Assembly: GCA_947625135.1 (NCBI GenBank) | Contig: CANQNE010000010.1 | Location: 1-64,000, forward strand | Reading direction: 5' to 3' | Length of the DNA: 64,000 nucleotides | Source of the DNA: an uncultured Lachnospiraceae bacterium | GTDB lineage: Bacteria > Bacillota > Clostridia > Lachnospirales > Lachnospiraceae | In this document: positions 46,454 through 54,449 of the stretch, one piece after another | Position numbering within the stretch: the first letter of the stretch is position 1 | Layout of the letters: every line of letters begins with the position of its first letter | Notes under the pieces: generated by a model | Seen by the model: the letters and a program-made list of their open reading frames with translations, nothing else | Databases searched by the model: none | What the model was told of the DNA's origin: nothing | Position numbers and translations under genes: made by a program

Positions 46454-47395
46454 ATGAAATATATTGCTATGTTAAAAGAGGGAGACAGGGTGGGAGACGT
46501 TTATCTGTGTAAGACGAAGCAGTCTCTCATGACGAAAAACGGAAAGCCTTATGAAAGCTTGCTGCTGCAGGACAAAACCGGAACGCTGGACGGCAAGATC
46601 TGGGAGCCGGGGTCCATGGGCATTGATGATTTTGAAGAGATGGATTATGTGGAAGTGGTAGGAGATATTACCAGTTTTCAGGGCCGGATGCAGCTGAACA
46701 TCAGGCGGGTGCGCAAATGTCGGGAAGGGGAGTATGACCCGAAGGATTACCTGCCGGTAAGCGACAAGGATATCGACGGGATGTTTTCTGATCTGATGTC
46801 ATTTCTGAGCAGCGTGAAAAATCCGTATCTGCAGCAGTTGCTGCAGAGCTTTTTCGGAGACGAGTCTTTTGCCAAAACATTCTGCAGCCATTCCGCTGCA
46901 AAGAATGTACACCACAGCTTTGTGGGCGGATTGCTGGAGCATACGCTGGGCGTGGTTCGGCTGTGCAATTATCTGGCTACGGCTTATCCGATCCTGAACC
47001 GGGATCTGCTGCTGACGGCGGCGGCTTTTCATGATATCGGCAAGCTGAGGGAGATCGCAGCTTTTCCGGTAAATGACTATACCGACGAGGGACAGCTGCT
47101 GGGGCATATTGTGATCGGCGCCCAGTGGGTTTGCGACCATATCCGGCAGATTGAGGGATTTCCCGTTAAATTATCAGGAGAGCTTCAGCATTGTATTCTT
47201 GCGCATCACGGCGAACTGGAATTTGGCTCGCCCAAAAAGCCGGCGCTGATAGAGGCGGTGGCCCTGTCCATGGCGGACAACACAGACGCCAAGCTGGAAA
47301 CCATGCGTGAGATTCTGGAGGCGCCGGGCGCATCGGAGGAATGGCTGGGCTATAACCGGCTTTTTGATAGCAACATCAGAAAGACCGGAAAGTAG
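46454..47395 (+). CDS. yhaM: YhaM-type 3'-5' exoribonuclease (OB fold + HD domain)
   Basis: Trims RNA 3' ends in Firmicutes RNA decay. In 313 residues an N-terminal OB fold (QSLMTKNGKPYESLLLQDKTG, VVGDITSFQGRMQLNI) is followed by an HD domain: HHSFVGGLLEHTLGVV near 155, AAAFHDIGKLRE near 190, ILAHHGELEFGSPKKP near 255. The layout is that of B. subtilis YhaM. ATG 46454 has GGAG 6 nt upstream; ATG 46442 overlaps that site. rlmD follows after 19 nt. Confidence 0.9.
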   Translation: MKYIAMLKEGDRVGDVYLCKTKQSLMTKNGKPYESLLLQDKTGTLDGKIWEPGSMGIDDFEEMDYVEVVGDITSFQGRMQLNIRRVRKCREGEYDPKDYLPVSDKDIDGMFSDLMSFLSSVKNPYLQQLLQSFFGDESFAKTFCSHSAAKNVHHSFVGGLLEHTLGVVRLCNYLATAYPILNRDLLLTAAAFHDIGKLREIAAFPVNDYTDEGQLLGHIVIGAQWVCDHIRQIEGFPVKLSGELQHCILAHHGELEFGSPKKPALIEAVALSMADNTDAKLETMREILEAPGASEEWLGYNRLFDSNIRKTGK

Positions 47396-47414
47396 GCGGA
47401 AACGGAGAAGAAAC

Positions 47415-49076
47415 ATGAATAAAAACGAGCAGTGTGTCGTCAAGATCGAGGATATGAGCTTGAATGGAGAGGGTATAGGCAAGGTTGAGGGCTATACCCT
47501 CTTTGTGAAAGACGCAATCATGGGCGATCTGGCAAGAGTGAAGGTGACCCGGGCGAAAAAGAATTACGGTTACGCCCGGCTGGAGGAGCTGCTGGAGCCC
47601 TCTCCTTTCCGGACAGAGCCTCGCTGCCCCCATCACAGACGCTGCGGCGGCTGTCAGCTGCAGGCAATGGCGTATCAAAAGCAGCTGGAATGGAAGTTCA
47701 ACAAAGTAAAAAGTAATCTGGAACGGATCGGCGGATTGGAGAATATCCCAATGAAGGAGATCATCGGGATGGAAGATCCGTGGCGGTACCGCAACAAGGC
47801 TCAGTACCCCGTTGGGTGGAAAAAGAATGGGGAAGGGGCGAGCCTGTTTTCCGGGAAGGAGATTGCGGCCGGATTTTACGCGAGCCGCACTCATGTGATC
47901 ATCGATTCTGAGGAATGTTATCTTGGACAGGCGGTAAACGGGGAGATTCTCCGTATTGTGAAGAATTATATGGCGGAGCAGCAGGCGGCACCCTATGAGG
48001 AACAGACTGGAAAAGGACTGGTGCGCCATGTGCTGATCCGGCAGGGGTATCATACCGGGGAGATTATGGTCTGTCTTGTTGTCAACGGGCAGGAGCTGCC
48101 GGGAGAGCAGGCGCTGACGGATCGGCTGCGCCGGATTCCGGGTATGACAAGTATTATGCTGAATGTAAACCGGGAGCGCACAAATGTGATTCTTGGAAGG
48201 ACGCTGCGCACCCTCTGGGGCGCAGATCACATTACCGACCGGATTGGCGACGTGACCTTTTCCATTTCCCCGCTGTCCTTTTTTCAGGTAAATTCCGTCC
48301 AGACTGAAAAGCTGTACGGGAAAGTGATGGAATATGTGGGAGCCGGGCAGGAGCTGCCGGTGATCTGGGATCTGTATTGCGGGATCGGGACAATCTCCTT
48401 ATTTTTGGCTCAAAGAGCCAGACAGGTTTATGGCGTGGAGGTTGTGCCGGAAGCGGTTGCGGACGCAAAGAAAAATGCCGCGGATAATGGTATTGATAAT
48501 GTGGCGTTCTTTGTGGGCAAGGCGGAGGAGGTCGTACCGGAGAAGTTTGCCTCCGGGAAGATCCGTGCAGATGTGGTTGTGGTAGATCCGCCGAGAAAAG
48601 GCTGCGATGGGGTTTTGCTGGAAACTATGGTGAAAATGGCCCCGGAAAAAATTGTGTATGTAAGCTGCGATTCCGCAACACTGGCGAGAGATGTTAAATA
48701 TCTGACAGAAAAAGGATATGAGGTGAAGGAAGTAACGCCGGTGGATATGTTTCCGATGACGGTACATGTGGAGACGGTGTGCTTATTGTCCAAACTCAAT
48801 GTCAAGCAGCATATCGAAGTTGAACTCACCATGGACGAGATGGATTTGACCGCCGCAGAGAAGAAAGCCAGCTATGAGGAGATCAAGGCGTATGTGCTGG
48901 AAAAATTCGGGTTTAAAGTTAGCAATTTGTATATTGCGCAGGTCAAGAGAAAATGTGGGATTATCGAGCGGGAGAACTATAATCTTTCGAAATCTGAAGA
49001 TTCCAGACAGCCGAAATGCCCGCCAGAGAAAGAAGCGGCTATAAAGGAGGCATTGGAACATTTTTGTATGATTTGA
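47415..49076 (+). CDS. rlmD: 23S rRNA (uracil-C5)-methyltransferase RlmD/RumA with extra C-terminal domain
   Basis: SAM-dependent m5U methyltransferase. In 553 residues: TRAM domain (1-60), Fe-S cysteines C71, C77, C80, SAM site WDLYCGIGTISLFLA near 320, VVVDPPRKGC near 395 and catalytic VSCDSATLARD near 418. The enzyme would normally end soon after HVETV (451-455). Here a further ~100-residue domain (VELTMDEMDLTAAEKK..., ending in HFCMI) follows; the same domain recurs at 50638-50946. CGGAGAAGAAAC precedes ATG 47415. The 3' end appears replaced by an inserted element. Confidence 0.9.
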   Translation: MNKNEQCVVKIEDMSLNGEGIGKVEGYTLFVKDAIMGDLARVKVTRAKKNYGYARLEELLEPSPFRTEPRCPHHRRCGGCQLQAMAYQKQLEWKFNKVKSNLERIGGLENIPMKEIIGMEDPWRYRNKAQYPVGWKKNGEGASLFSGKEIAAGFYASRTHVIIDSEECYLGQAVNGEILRIVKNYMAEQQAAPYEEQTGKGLVRHVLIRQGYHTGEIMVCLVVNGQELPGEQALTDRLRRIPGMTSIMLNVNRERTNVILGRTLRTLWGADHITDRIGDVTFSISPLSFFQVNSVQTEKLYGKVMEYVGAGQELPVIWDLYCGIGTISLFLAQRARQVYGVEVVPEAVADAKKNAADNGIDNVAFFVGKAEEVVPEKFASGKIRADVVVVDPPRKGCDGVLLETMVKMAPEKIVYVSCDSATLARDVKYLTEKGYEVKEVTPVDMFPMTVHVETVCLLSKLNVKQHIEVELTMDEMDLTAAEKKASYEEIKAYVLEKFGFKVSNLYIAQVKRKCGIIERENYNLSKSEDSRQPKCPPEKEAAIKEALEHFCMI

Positions 49077-49085
49077 TGGTAGCTT
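48766..49085 (+). repeat. 320-nt direct repeat, copy 1 (3' end of rlmD)
   Basis: Aligns without gaps to 50636-50955 at about 87% identity by eye. The homology begins at ATGTGGAGACGGTGTG, codons HVETV of rlmD, and ends 9 nt past the stop. Copy 1 is in frame with rlmD. This is the arrangement left when an element inserts into a gene's 3' part and carries a substitute end. Confidence 0.85.
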
Positions 49086-49366
49086 AAAAAGTTGCGGTAT
49101 ATTGCAACAGGACGTTATGATTATAAAGAAGGTAAAACAAGAATAAGAAATATCTTAGATAATAAATTAGATGTTATTGAGCAAAATAAAGTGTTGCCTG
49201 ACAGTGAATTTACTTTTGATAATGGGTATTATAGTTGGGTATCAGCAATTTTTGTAGATATTTGAAAAAGCAGGTATTTTATAACGGATTGACTAAGAAA
49301 AAGGGACGTTGGTGTGGAGCTGATTTTATTTTCTCCTACTCAAATGAGGATAAAATATTTGTATAA
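49083..49366 (+). pseudogene. Remnant of a nucleotide-cyclase gene
   Basis: Frame 49083-49265 encodes about 60 residues, RIRNILDNKLDVIEQNKVLP then FTFDNGYYSWVSAIFVDI before a stop. It resembles the N-terminus of class III-type nucleotide cyclases up to the first metal aspartate (VDI; DIRXS expected). The next frame, 49262-49366, encodes NGLTKKKGRWCGADFIFSYS and ends in a stop; it may be the C-terminus joined by an internal deletion. Such cyclases occur in Pycsar-like defence loci. Family match is from memory, no search was possible. Clearly non-functional. Confidence 0.5.
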
Positions 49367-49385
49367 TAGAGACGCAATAGACAAT

Positions 49386-49414
49386 TTGAAAAGTTTACAA
49401 TTTTGGCATATAAT
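49386..49414 (+). promoter_or_regulatory. Promoter of the PD-(D/E)xK gene
   Basis: TTGAAA (49386-49391), 17 nt, TATAAT (49409-49414), 31 nt before the start codon. It suggests the gene is expressed independently. Confidence 0.82.
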
Positions 49415-49445
49415 AAAATCTGCAATTTGAAAGAGGTGTTTATCA

Positions 49446-50486
49446 ATGGATTTAGATAAATTATTAGCATTTAATCAGTTGGTAATTGATAGGACAGAAG
49501 ACGAAAAAAAAAGTTTAGCACTATGCTTCGATGTTGATTATGAAGAATATAAAAAGAGAATTGTTGGGAAAGAAAAAGAAGCTGATTTTATCATTATTTT
49601 AAAATCACTCGGAGCGTTAAAACATTTTGAAGCCTATGATGAAGGATTATCCCATATAACAAATGAATATACACCAGATTTTAAAATAGAAATGATTGAC
49701 GGATATAAGATGTTGCTTGAGGTAAAACATACAGATAAAGATATGTATAAAATATCTCAAGGGAATCTGAAAAATAGAATTGATTTTGCAAATAGGCAAA
49801 ATCTACCTTTAAGATTTGCTATTTCACTTAAAGGTCTTTGGGGACTTTTTACTGTTGATACGCTACTTGAAAAAAAGGGAAAACTGATACTCGATGATTT
49901 TAGAGGTGAAAAAGCAAGCTCTTGGTTAGATATAGAACTTGCGACTTGTTCGTATATGTTCCAAAAACAAATAAAAATAAGGAGCGTATATTCAAAGAAT
50001 CATCCTAAAGGAATGGGAATTCAATTTGAACCATACGGACAATTAATTTCATTTGAATTGTATTATGACGATAAACGGATATTTAGAGCAAAAGGAAAAG
50101 AAAGTCGTTTCATACAACATAGTATATATTTAGAGGCTCTTCAAGATAGAGTTGCAAATATAAATCAAGATATTGAAAACAACGGTGAGTTTACAGTTAT
50201 TACAGAATATACCGATAAAAATGTAGCTCAAGTTATACCTGAATATGAATTTGTTTTAGCACCAATAAATCATTTATGCAAGGTAATCAATTCAAAAAAA
50301 GTTAATTATAATTCTCAATTAGCTATTTCAGAACATGGATTTGACTATTTATCTGTTCAAATGCTTCGCTTTATCTTATCTGAATTGGTGGATTTAGGAC
50401 TGGATATAACTGTTTTCAGAAATAATAATGGATATAAGTTCAAGGATTATGTCGAAAATTTTTGGACTAAAAAATCTCTTGATTGA
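49446..50486 (+). CDS. Orphan PD-(D/E)xK nuclease-like protein
   Basis: 346 residues, AT-rich codon use unlike rlmD. A nuclease-fold signature is visible: P77-D78 in EYTPDFK, then E92-V-K94 in MLLEVKHT, spaced as in restriction-endonuclease-like enzymes. The part after residue 110 (LRFAISLKGLWGLFTVDTLL) continues the fold; residues 190-340 look like a separate mixed domain. No helicase, methylase or motor partner is adjacent. GAGGTG lies 8 nt before the ATG, and the gene appears intact. A single-gene defence role is a guess from its island position. Confidence 0.68.
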   Translation: MDLDKLLAFNQLVIDRTEDEKKSLALCFDVDYEEYKKRIVGKEKEADFIIILKSLGALKHFEAYDEGLSHITNEYTPDFKIEMIDGYKMLLEVKHTDKDMYKISQGNLKNRIDFANRQNLPLRFAISLKGLWGLFTVDTLLEKKGKLILDDFRGEKASSWLDIELATCSYMFQKQIKIRSVYSKNHPKGMGIQFEPYGQLISFELYYDDKRIFRAKGKESRFIQHSIYLEALQDRVANINQDIENNGEFTVITEYTDKNVAQVIPEYEFVLAPINHLCKVINSKKVNYNSQLAISEHGFDYLSVQMLRFILSELVDLGLDITVFRNNNGYKFKDYVENFWTKKSLD

Positions 50487-50635
50487 CTATATTGAGAGAA
50501 AAGGAAGTTGTTTGTGAGTCATAATTAGGATTGAATATCTTTTTTACATAGCTGAAAGGTTTTCATTTACGAAAATCCCTCGGTTAATTCTATTTCTGGA
50601 GGTGATTTTTATTTGAATAAGAGCATCTAAACCTT

Positions 50636-50955
50636 ATGTAGAGACGGTATGTTTGTCGTCCAAACTTAATGTCGAGCATCATATTGAAGTTGAATTGACA
50701 ATGGACGAGATGGATTTGACCGCCGCTGAGAAGAAAACTAGCTATGAGGAAATCAAGACGTATGTGCTGGAAAAATTCGGGTTGAAAGTCAGCAATCTGT
50801 ATATTGCGCAGGTCAAGAGGAAATGTGGGATTATTGAGAGAGTAAATTATAATCTGCCAAAATCAGAAAATGCCAGACAACCGAAATGTCCTCCAAAGAA
50901 AGAAGTGGCTATAAGGGAGGCATTGGAACATTTTCGTATGATTTGATAGTATCTT
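50636..50955 (+). repeat. 320-nt direct repeat, copy 2
   Basis: Partner of 48766-49085, same length, about 40 substitutions. It begins at ATGTAGAGACGGTATG. The two copies bracket a 1,550-nt stretch; the repeat unit is 1,870 nt. Confidence 0.85.
50638..50946 (+). pseudogene. Detached rlmD C-terminal domain
   Basis: Encodes the ~100-residue domain found at the end of RlmD (VELTMDEMDLTAAEKKTSYEE, VKRKCGIIERVNYNL, ALEHFRMI) but with no methyltransferase upstream. The frame is open from VETV to the stop; a TTG at 50653 could start it, without a good ribosome site. Most substitutions against copy 1 are silent, so it stayed under selection for some time, or was acquired from a relative. Likely the original rlmD tail, cut off by the insertion. 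Confidence 0.75.
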
Positions 50956-51296
50956 GGGAAAGGTGGGATTTTGTGTGATGATACTCTAGAAAAATTGACC
51001 GTGTTATCAACGTGATAATGGCTTTTGGAAAGGTTAAGATTTTTTGATATGACAGCAAAGTGAGCTGAAACTTACAAGTTGAAAAAAGAGATATATAAGA
51101 TGATAGAAAATATATAAAAACAAAAGATGATTTCTATGTACATACCGTATATAATTGCAGATAAAAAAGATATAATTTTCCTGCGGTATGATGCTGTCTG
51201 CGGTAGTAGACTTGAAACAGTCGAAGAAGTAAAACCAACAAAGGCTGTTTTTAGATAATTTATAATTGATGAATAACATTATTAAGGAGAAAATAC
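50956..51296 (+). other. AT-rich spacer with a possible 43-codon ORF
   Basis: Mostly non-coding. A frame at 51127-51258 encodes 43 residues (MISMYIPYIIADKKDIIFLR, then ...VEEVKPTKAVFR) directly before the ATP-grasp pair, but has no ribosome site. TATAAT at 51261-51266 lacks a good -35. I see no tRNA or hairpin terminator. Confidence 0.3.
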
Positions 51297-52241
51297 ATGA
51301 AAAATTCCACAAGAAATTTTGTAAAGATTATAACAGAAATATGTAATGAGGAGAGTATTGATTTAAAATCCTTTTCATATGATTGGATTTTTCAACTTCA
51401 TAAAAATGGCAGTAATAACTATATTATTGGCTATCAGTTTGGGCTAAATGTTGCTTCTGTTCACTCTATTTGTTGTGATAAGAGTGCTGCAAGTGAAATA
51501 ATGAGTTCGCTAAAAATACCTAATATTGAACATTATTTTTTTATGTCTCCAGTTAATCAAAAATATGTTAGTGAGGTCGGAAACTGGGATGTTCTAATGA
51601 AGAAATTAAAAGAATATGGACAACTTGTATGTAAATCTAATGAGGGTAGTGGCGGTAATTTGGTGTTTCGTGTAAGTAATCAATATGAACTTGAAAATGC
51701 AGTATATAAAATTTTCCAAAAATCACGTTCTATGGCTGTTTCTCCATACTATGATATTAGTAATGAGTATCGTGCAATAGTATTAGATGGAAAGATAAAA
51801 CTAATTTATTTTAAAAAACGTCCATATGTCATTGGCGATGGAATACACTCTATTGGAAGTTTGATTTTTGAATATTTATCTAAAGAAGATAGTCATATTT
51901 TTAATTTCAAGTTTTCGGCCGAAGATATGACAAGAATCATGGAAAAGGGGGAGTGTTTTGAATTAAATTGGAAACATAATCTAGGTCAGGGGTCAAAGGC
52001 AACTATATTGCAAAATCAAGATATTATCAATAATATTGAAACAATTGTTAGTACAGTTGTTGATAAGATGAATATAAGGTTTGCGTCAATAGATGTTGCT
52101 GAGTGCGATAATGAATACAAAATTCTTGAAATTAATAGTGGTGTTATGATGGAGCATTTTTCACAACAAGATGATGATTCATATAAAATTGCAAAGGAAA
52201 TATACAGAGAAGCTGTATTAAAAATGTTTAAGTTAAGGTAA
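51297..52241 (+). CDS. ATP-grasp ligase, first of a tandem pair
   Basis: 314 residues. ATP-grasp elements: lysine K113 in LVCKSNEGSGGNLVF, EYRAIVLDGKIKLIYFKKR and YVIGDGIHSIGSL in the middle (typical of the cyanophycin-synthetase/GshF branch), and the metal site KILEINSG near 282-289. It should join a carboxylate to an amine via an acyl phosphate; substrates unknown. AAGGAG is 7 nt before the ATG. The second ligase starts 5 nt after the stop. Low GC, unlike flanking chromosomal genes, indicates transfer. Confidence 0.78.
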   Translation: MKNSTRNFVKIITEICNEESIDLKSFSYDWIFQLHKNGSNNYIIGYQFGLNVASVHSICCDKSAASEIMSSLKIPNIEHYFFMSPVNQKYVSEVGNWDVLMKKLKEYGQLVCKSNEGSGGNLVFRVSNQYELENAVYKIFQKSRSMAVSPYYDISNEYRAIVLDGKIKLIYFKKRPYVIGDGIHSIGSLIFEYLSKEDSHIFNFKFSAEDMTRIMEKGECFELNWKHNLGQGSKATILQNQDIINNIETIVSTVVDKMNIRFASIDVAECDNEYKILEINSGVMMEHFSQQDDDSYKIAKEIYREAVLKMFKLR

Positions 52242-52246
52242 ATATT

Positions 52247-53257
52247 ATGATAAGAAAACAATTAATTTTCCCGTTATTAAAAGAAATATGTCAGGAACAA
52301 GGGATTACCTTTATTGAAGAACCAAGTAGAGGAATGTTTGGTGTTATGGTTTTTGAAAACGGGCGAAAATTTTTCGTTAAAGATGTGAACTTAAATTTAA
52401 ATTATGCTTCTTCTATCAGGATAACGAAAAATAAAGCATTAACATCATATTTTTTAGAAGAATTTGGATATAATGTTCCACAATATACGATAGTTTATTC
52501 AGAAGAAAAATGTAAAAAATATAATTTGTCCGATACGTTTGAAAAAGGAATAGAATTTGCAAAAAAGGTAGGATATCCAATAATTTTAAAATTAAATGAT
52601 TCTTCACAAGGCAGAGGAATTTATAAGGTTTACGATGAAGAAGAACTTGAAGATGTTGCAAAAAATATTTTTCAAAAAAATAATACTTTTCAAATTCAAA
52701 AGTTCTATGGATACAATGACTATCGTGTTGTAATTTTAGGAGGAAAAGTATTATCAGCTTATCAAAGGATACCATTATATGTAATTGGGGATGGTATAAA
52801 TTCTATAAAGCAACTTTTAAAGTTAAAACAAGAGGAGTATATAGCCAGTGGAAGAGATACTATAATAGAGATAGACAATGATATTATTGAAAATTTATCA
52901 AGAGTAGGATTTAACCTTGAAACGAAGTTATGCAAGGGGGAGAAGTGTATATTAAGGAATGTTTCTAATTTATCTGCTGGTGGAGAATGCCTTGATTTAA
53001 CAAATAAAATTCATAGAGATTATGTTAATTTATGTATAGATATTGCAAGAGATTTTAATTTGAATTTATGTGGAATTGATATTATGTGTAATAATTTATG
53101 TGAAAGTATGGATGATTATATACTCCTTGAAATTAATAGTTCACCAGGTCTTGACAATTATGCTTTTTGTGGAGAAAAGCAAGAGAAATATGTAAAAGAA
53201 TTATACCAAGAAGTTGTACTTTTTATTAAAAACAAGTTGTGTGAGGGAGGGGAATAG
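52247..53257 (+). CDS. ATP-grasp ligase, second of a tandem pair
   Basis: 336 residues, distant paralogue of the gene 5 nt upstream. Visible: ITKNKALTSYFLEEFGYNVP near 59 (as before the ATP-grasp fold in cyanophycin synthetases and GshF), K115 in IILKLNDSSQGRGIYKV, DYRVVILGGKVLSAYQR, YVIGDGINSIKQLL, and YILLEINSSPGLDNY near 302. Both copies keep the key lysine and the ExN metal residues, so both should be active. Two successive ligations or a hetero-complex are possible. AT-rich like its partner. Confidence 0.78.
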   Translation: MIRKQLIFPLLKEICQEQGITFIEEPSRGMFGVMVFENGRKFFVKDVNLNLNYASSIRITKNKALTSYFLEEFGYNVPQYTIVYSEEKCKKYNLSDTFEKGIEFAKKVGYPIILKLNDSSQGRGIYKVYDEEELEDVAKNIFQKNNTFQIQKFYGYNDYRVVILGGKVLSAYQRIPLYVIGDGINSIKQLLKLKQEEYIASGRDTIIEIDNDIIENLSRVGFNLETKLCKGEKCILRNVSNLSAGGECLDLTNKIHRDYVNLCIDIARDFNLNLCGIDIMCNNLCESMDDYILLEINSSPGLDNYAFCGEKQEKYVKELYQEVVLFIKNKLCEGGE

Positions 53258-53259
53258 AG

Positions 53260-53589
53260 ATGGAAATTGTTGAAATAGTATTGGGGTTTATTTTTGGGTG
53301 CATATCATCAGGTATAGTTTCATTGGTGTGGTATTAAGATATTTGTTACTAAAATAAAGTTTGCAGATTCTATATGTAGGTATGAATCGACGGATAGACA
53401 TGAATTATTTACATATAAAATCAAATTTTATAATGACAGCAAAGTTATCGTCTGTCTGCTGTTTCATGGTTACCGATAGGATGAAGATAGATGGGTGCGA
53501 GAATTTAACTATTGTATCAGGCCAATAATGGAGAAATATAGTAATGCTGGAAATGGCATTTATGAAGTTGTAAGTAAAGAATATTTTTG
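53260..53589 (+). pseudogene. Frameshifted small membrane-anchored protein
   Basis: After GGGAGGGG, ATG 53260 opens a 25-residue hydrophobic peptide (EIVLGFIFGCISSGIVSLVWY) that stops at 53335. The neighbouring frame continues at once with FVTKIKFADSICRYES, LFTYKIKFYNDSK and further fragments to about 53589, with more breaks (stop at the HGYR point). This looks like one gene, a transmembrane helix plus a soluble domain, broken by frameshifts. It followed the ATP-grasp pair in the same direction. The 25-residue piece alone could still be made. Confidence 0.5.
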
Positions 53590-53723
53590 ATATACTCAAA
53601 GATGAAGACAGAAGGCTATAAGGGATATTTTGAAGGAGTCGATTTACATGAAAATTCCTAAAATGATATTGATATGTTGAAAACGTTATGATTGACTGGA
53701 ACAGAATGTGTAAAGGAAAACAT
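53590..53723 (+). other. Spacer before the LytTR regulator
   Basis: Short AT-rich stretch marking the return to normal GC content. I see no gene, and no clear promoter for the regulator. Confidence 0.35.
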
Positions 53724-54422
53724 ATGGAATACAGGATTGCAGTCTGCGATGATGTGGAGGCAGATGTACAATATATTGTGGATAAAGTAAAAAAGTGGGC
53801 GGAAATGAGACAGGAACGGGCAGCAGTTGAGATCTTTTCTTCAGGAGAGAGCTTTCTGTTTCGATATGCGGAGCAGAAGGATTATGATATTCTGCTGCTG
53901 GACATCGAGATGGCTTCCATGAACGGCATAGAGCTGGCAAAAGAGATCCGCAGGGATAATGAAGGCGTGCAGATCATTTTTATTACCGGGTATTCGGATT
54001 ATATAGCGGAGGGGTATGAGGTGGCGGCTCTCCACTATCTCATGAAGCCGGTAAAGGAGGAAAAGCTCTTTCAGATACTGGACCGGGCGGTTGTGAAGCT
54101 GCAGAAAAATGAAAGGGTACTGATCCTCTCCTGCGGAGGAGAGACGGTGCGGGTGCCTGTACATGAGATCAGGTATCTGGAAGTGCTGCATAATTATGTG
54201 ACGGTTCATGCCAAAAGGGAATATACCGTAAAAAAGACACTTGGGGAATTTCAGCGGGAAATGGACGAGCGGTTTTACCGCATGGGGCGTTCCTATATCG
54301 TAAATCTCTCCTGTATAGAACGGATCACAAGGACAGAAGTATTTCTTTCTGGCGGTGAGATACTGCCGCTTCCCAGAGGACAGTATGAACTTTTGAATAG
54401 AGCGTTTATTGAATATGAATGA
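53724..54422 (+). CDS. LytTR-family response regulator
   Basis: 232 residues. The receiver domain (1-120) has the acidic pair D9-D10, phosphoacceptor D60 in ILLLDIEM and K106-type MKPVKEEKL. The LytTR DNA-binding domain (about 132-230) has IRYLEVLHNYVTVHAKR, YTVKKTLGEF, FYRMGRSYIVNLSCIERI. Same class as AgrA and BlpR. I start at ATG 53724, with AAAGGA 6 nt upstream. The kinase gene follows after 27 nt. A LytTR-like repeat lies before the downstream ABC genes. Confidence 0.93.
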   Translation: MEYRIAVCDDVEADVQYIVDKVKKWAEMRQERAAVEIFSSGESFLFRYAEQKDYDILLLDIEMASMNGIELAKEIRRDNEGVQIIFITGYSDYIAEGYEVAALHYLMKPVKEEKLFQILDRAVVKLQKNERVLILSCGGETVRVPVHEIRYLEVLHNYVTVHAKREYTVKKTLGEFQREMDERFYRMGRSYIVNLSCIERITRTEVFLSGGEILPLPRGQYELLNRAFIEYE

Positions 54423-54449
54423 CCATATGCAGAAAAAAGGAGCTTTGGC

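Noticed and set aside
51127-51258. 43-codon frame upstream of the ATP-grasp pair as a ribosomal peptide precursor
   Set aside because: No ribosome-binding site and no repeated Thr/Ser-Asp/Glu core typical of graspetide precursors. Kept only as a low-confidence note.
54141-54160. GAGACGGTGCGGGTG inside the LytTR regulator gene as another copy of the rlmD insertion core
   Set aside because: It encodes GETVRV of the regulator in a different frame context, and no homology extends beyond 9 nt.
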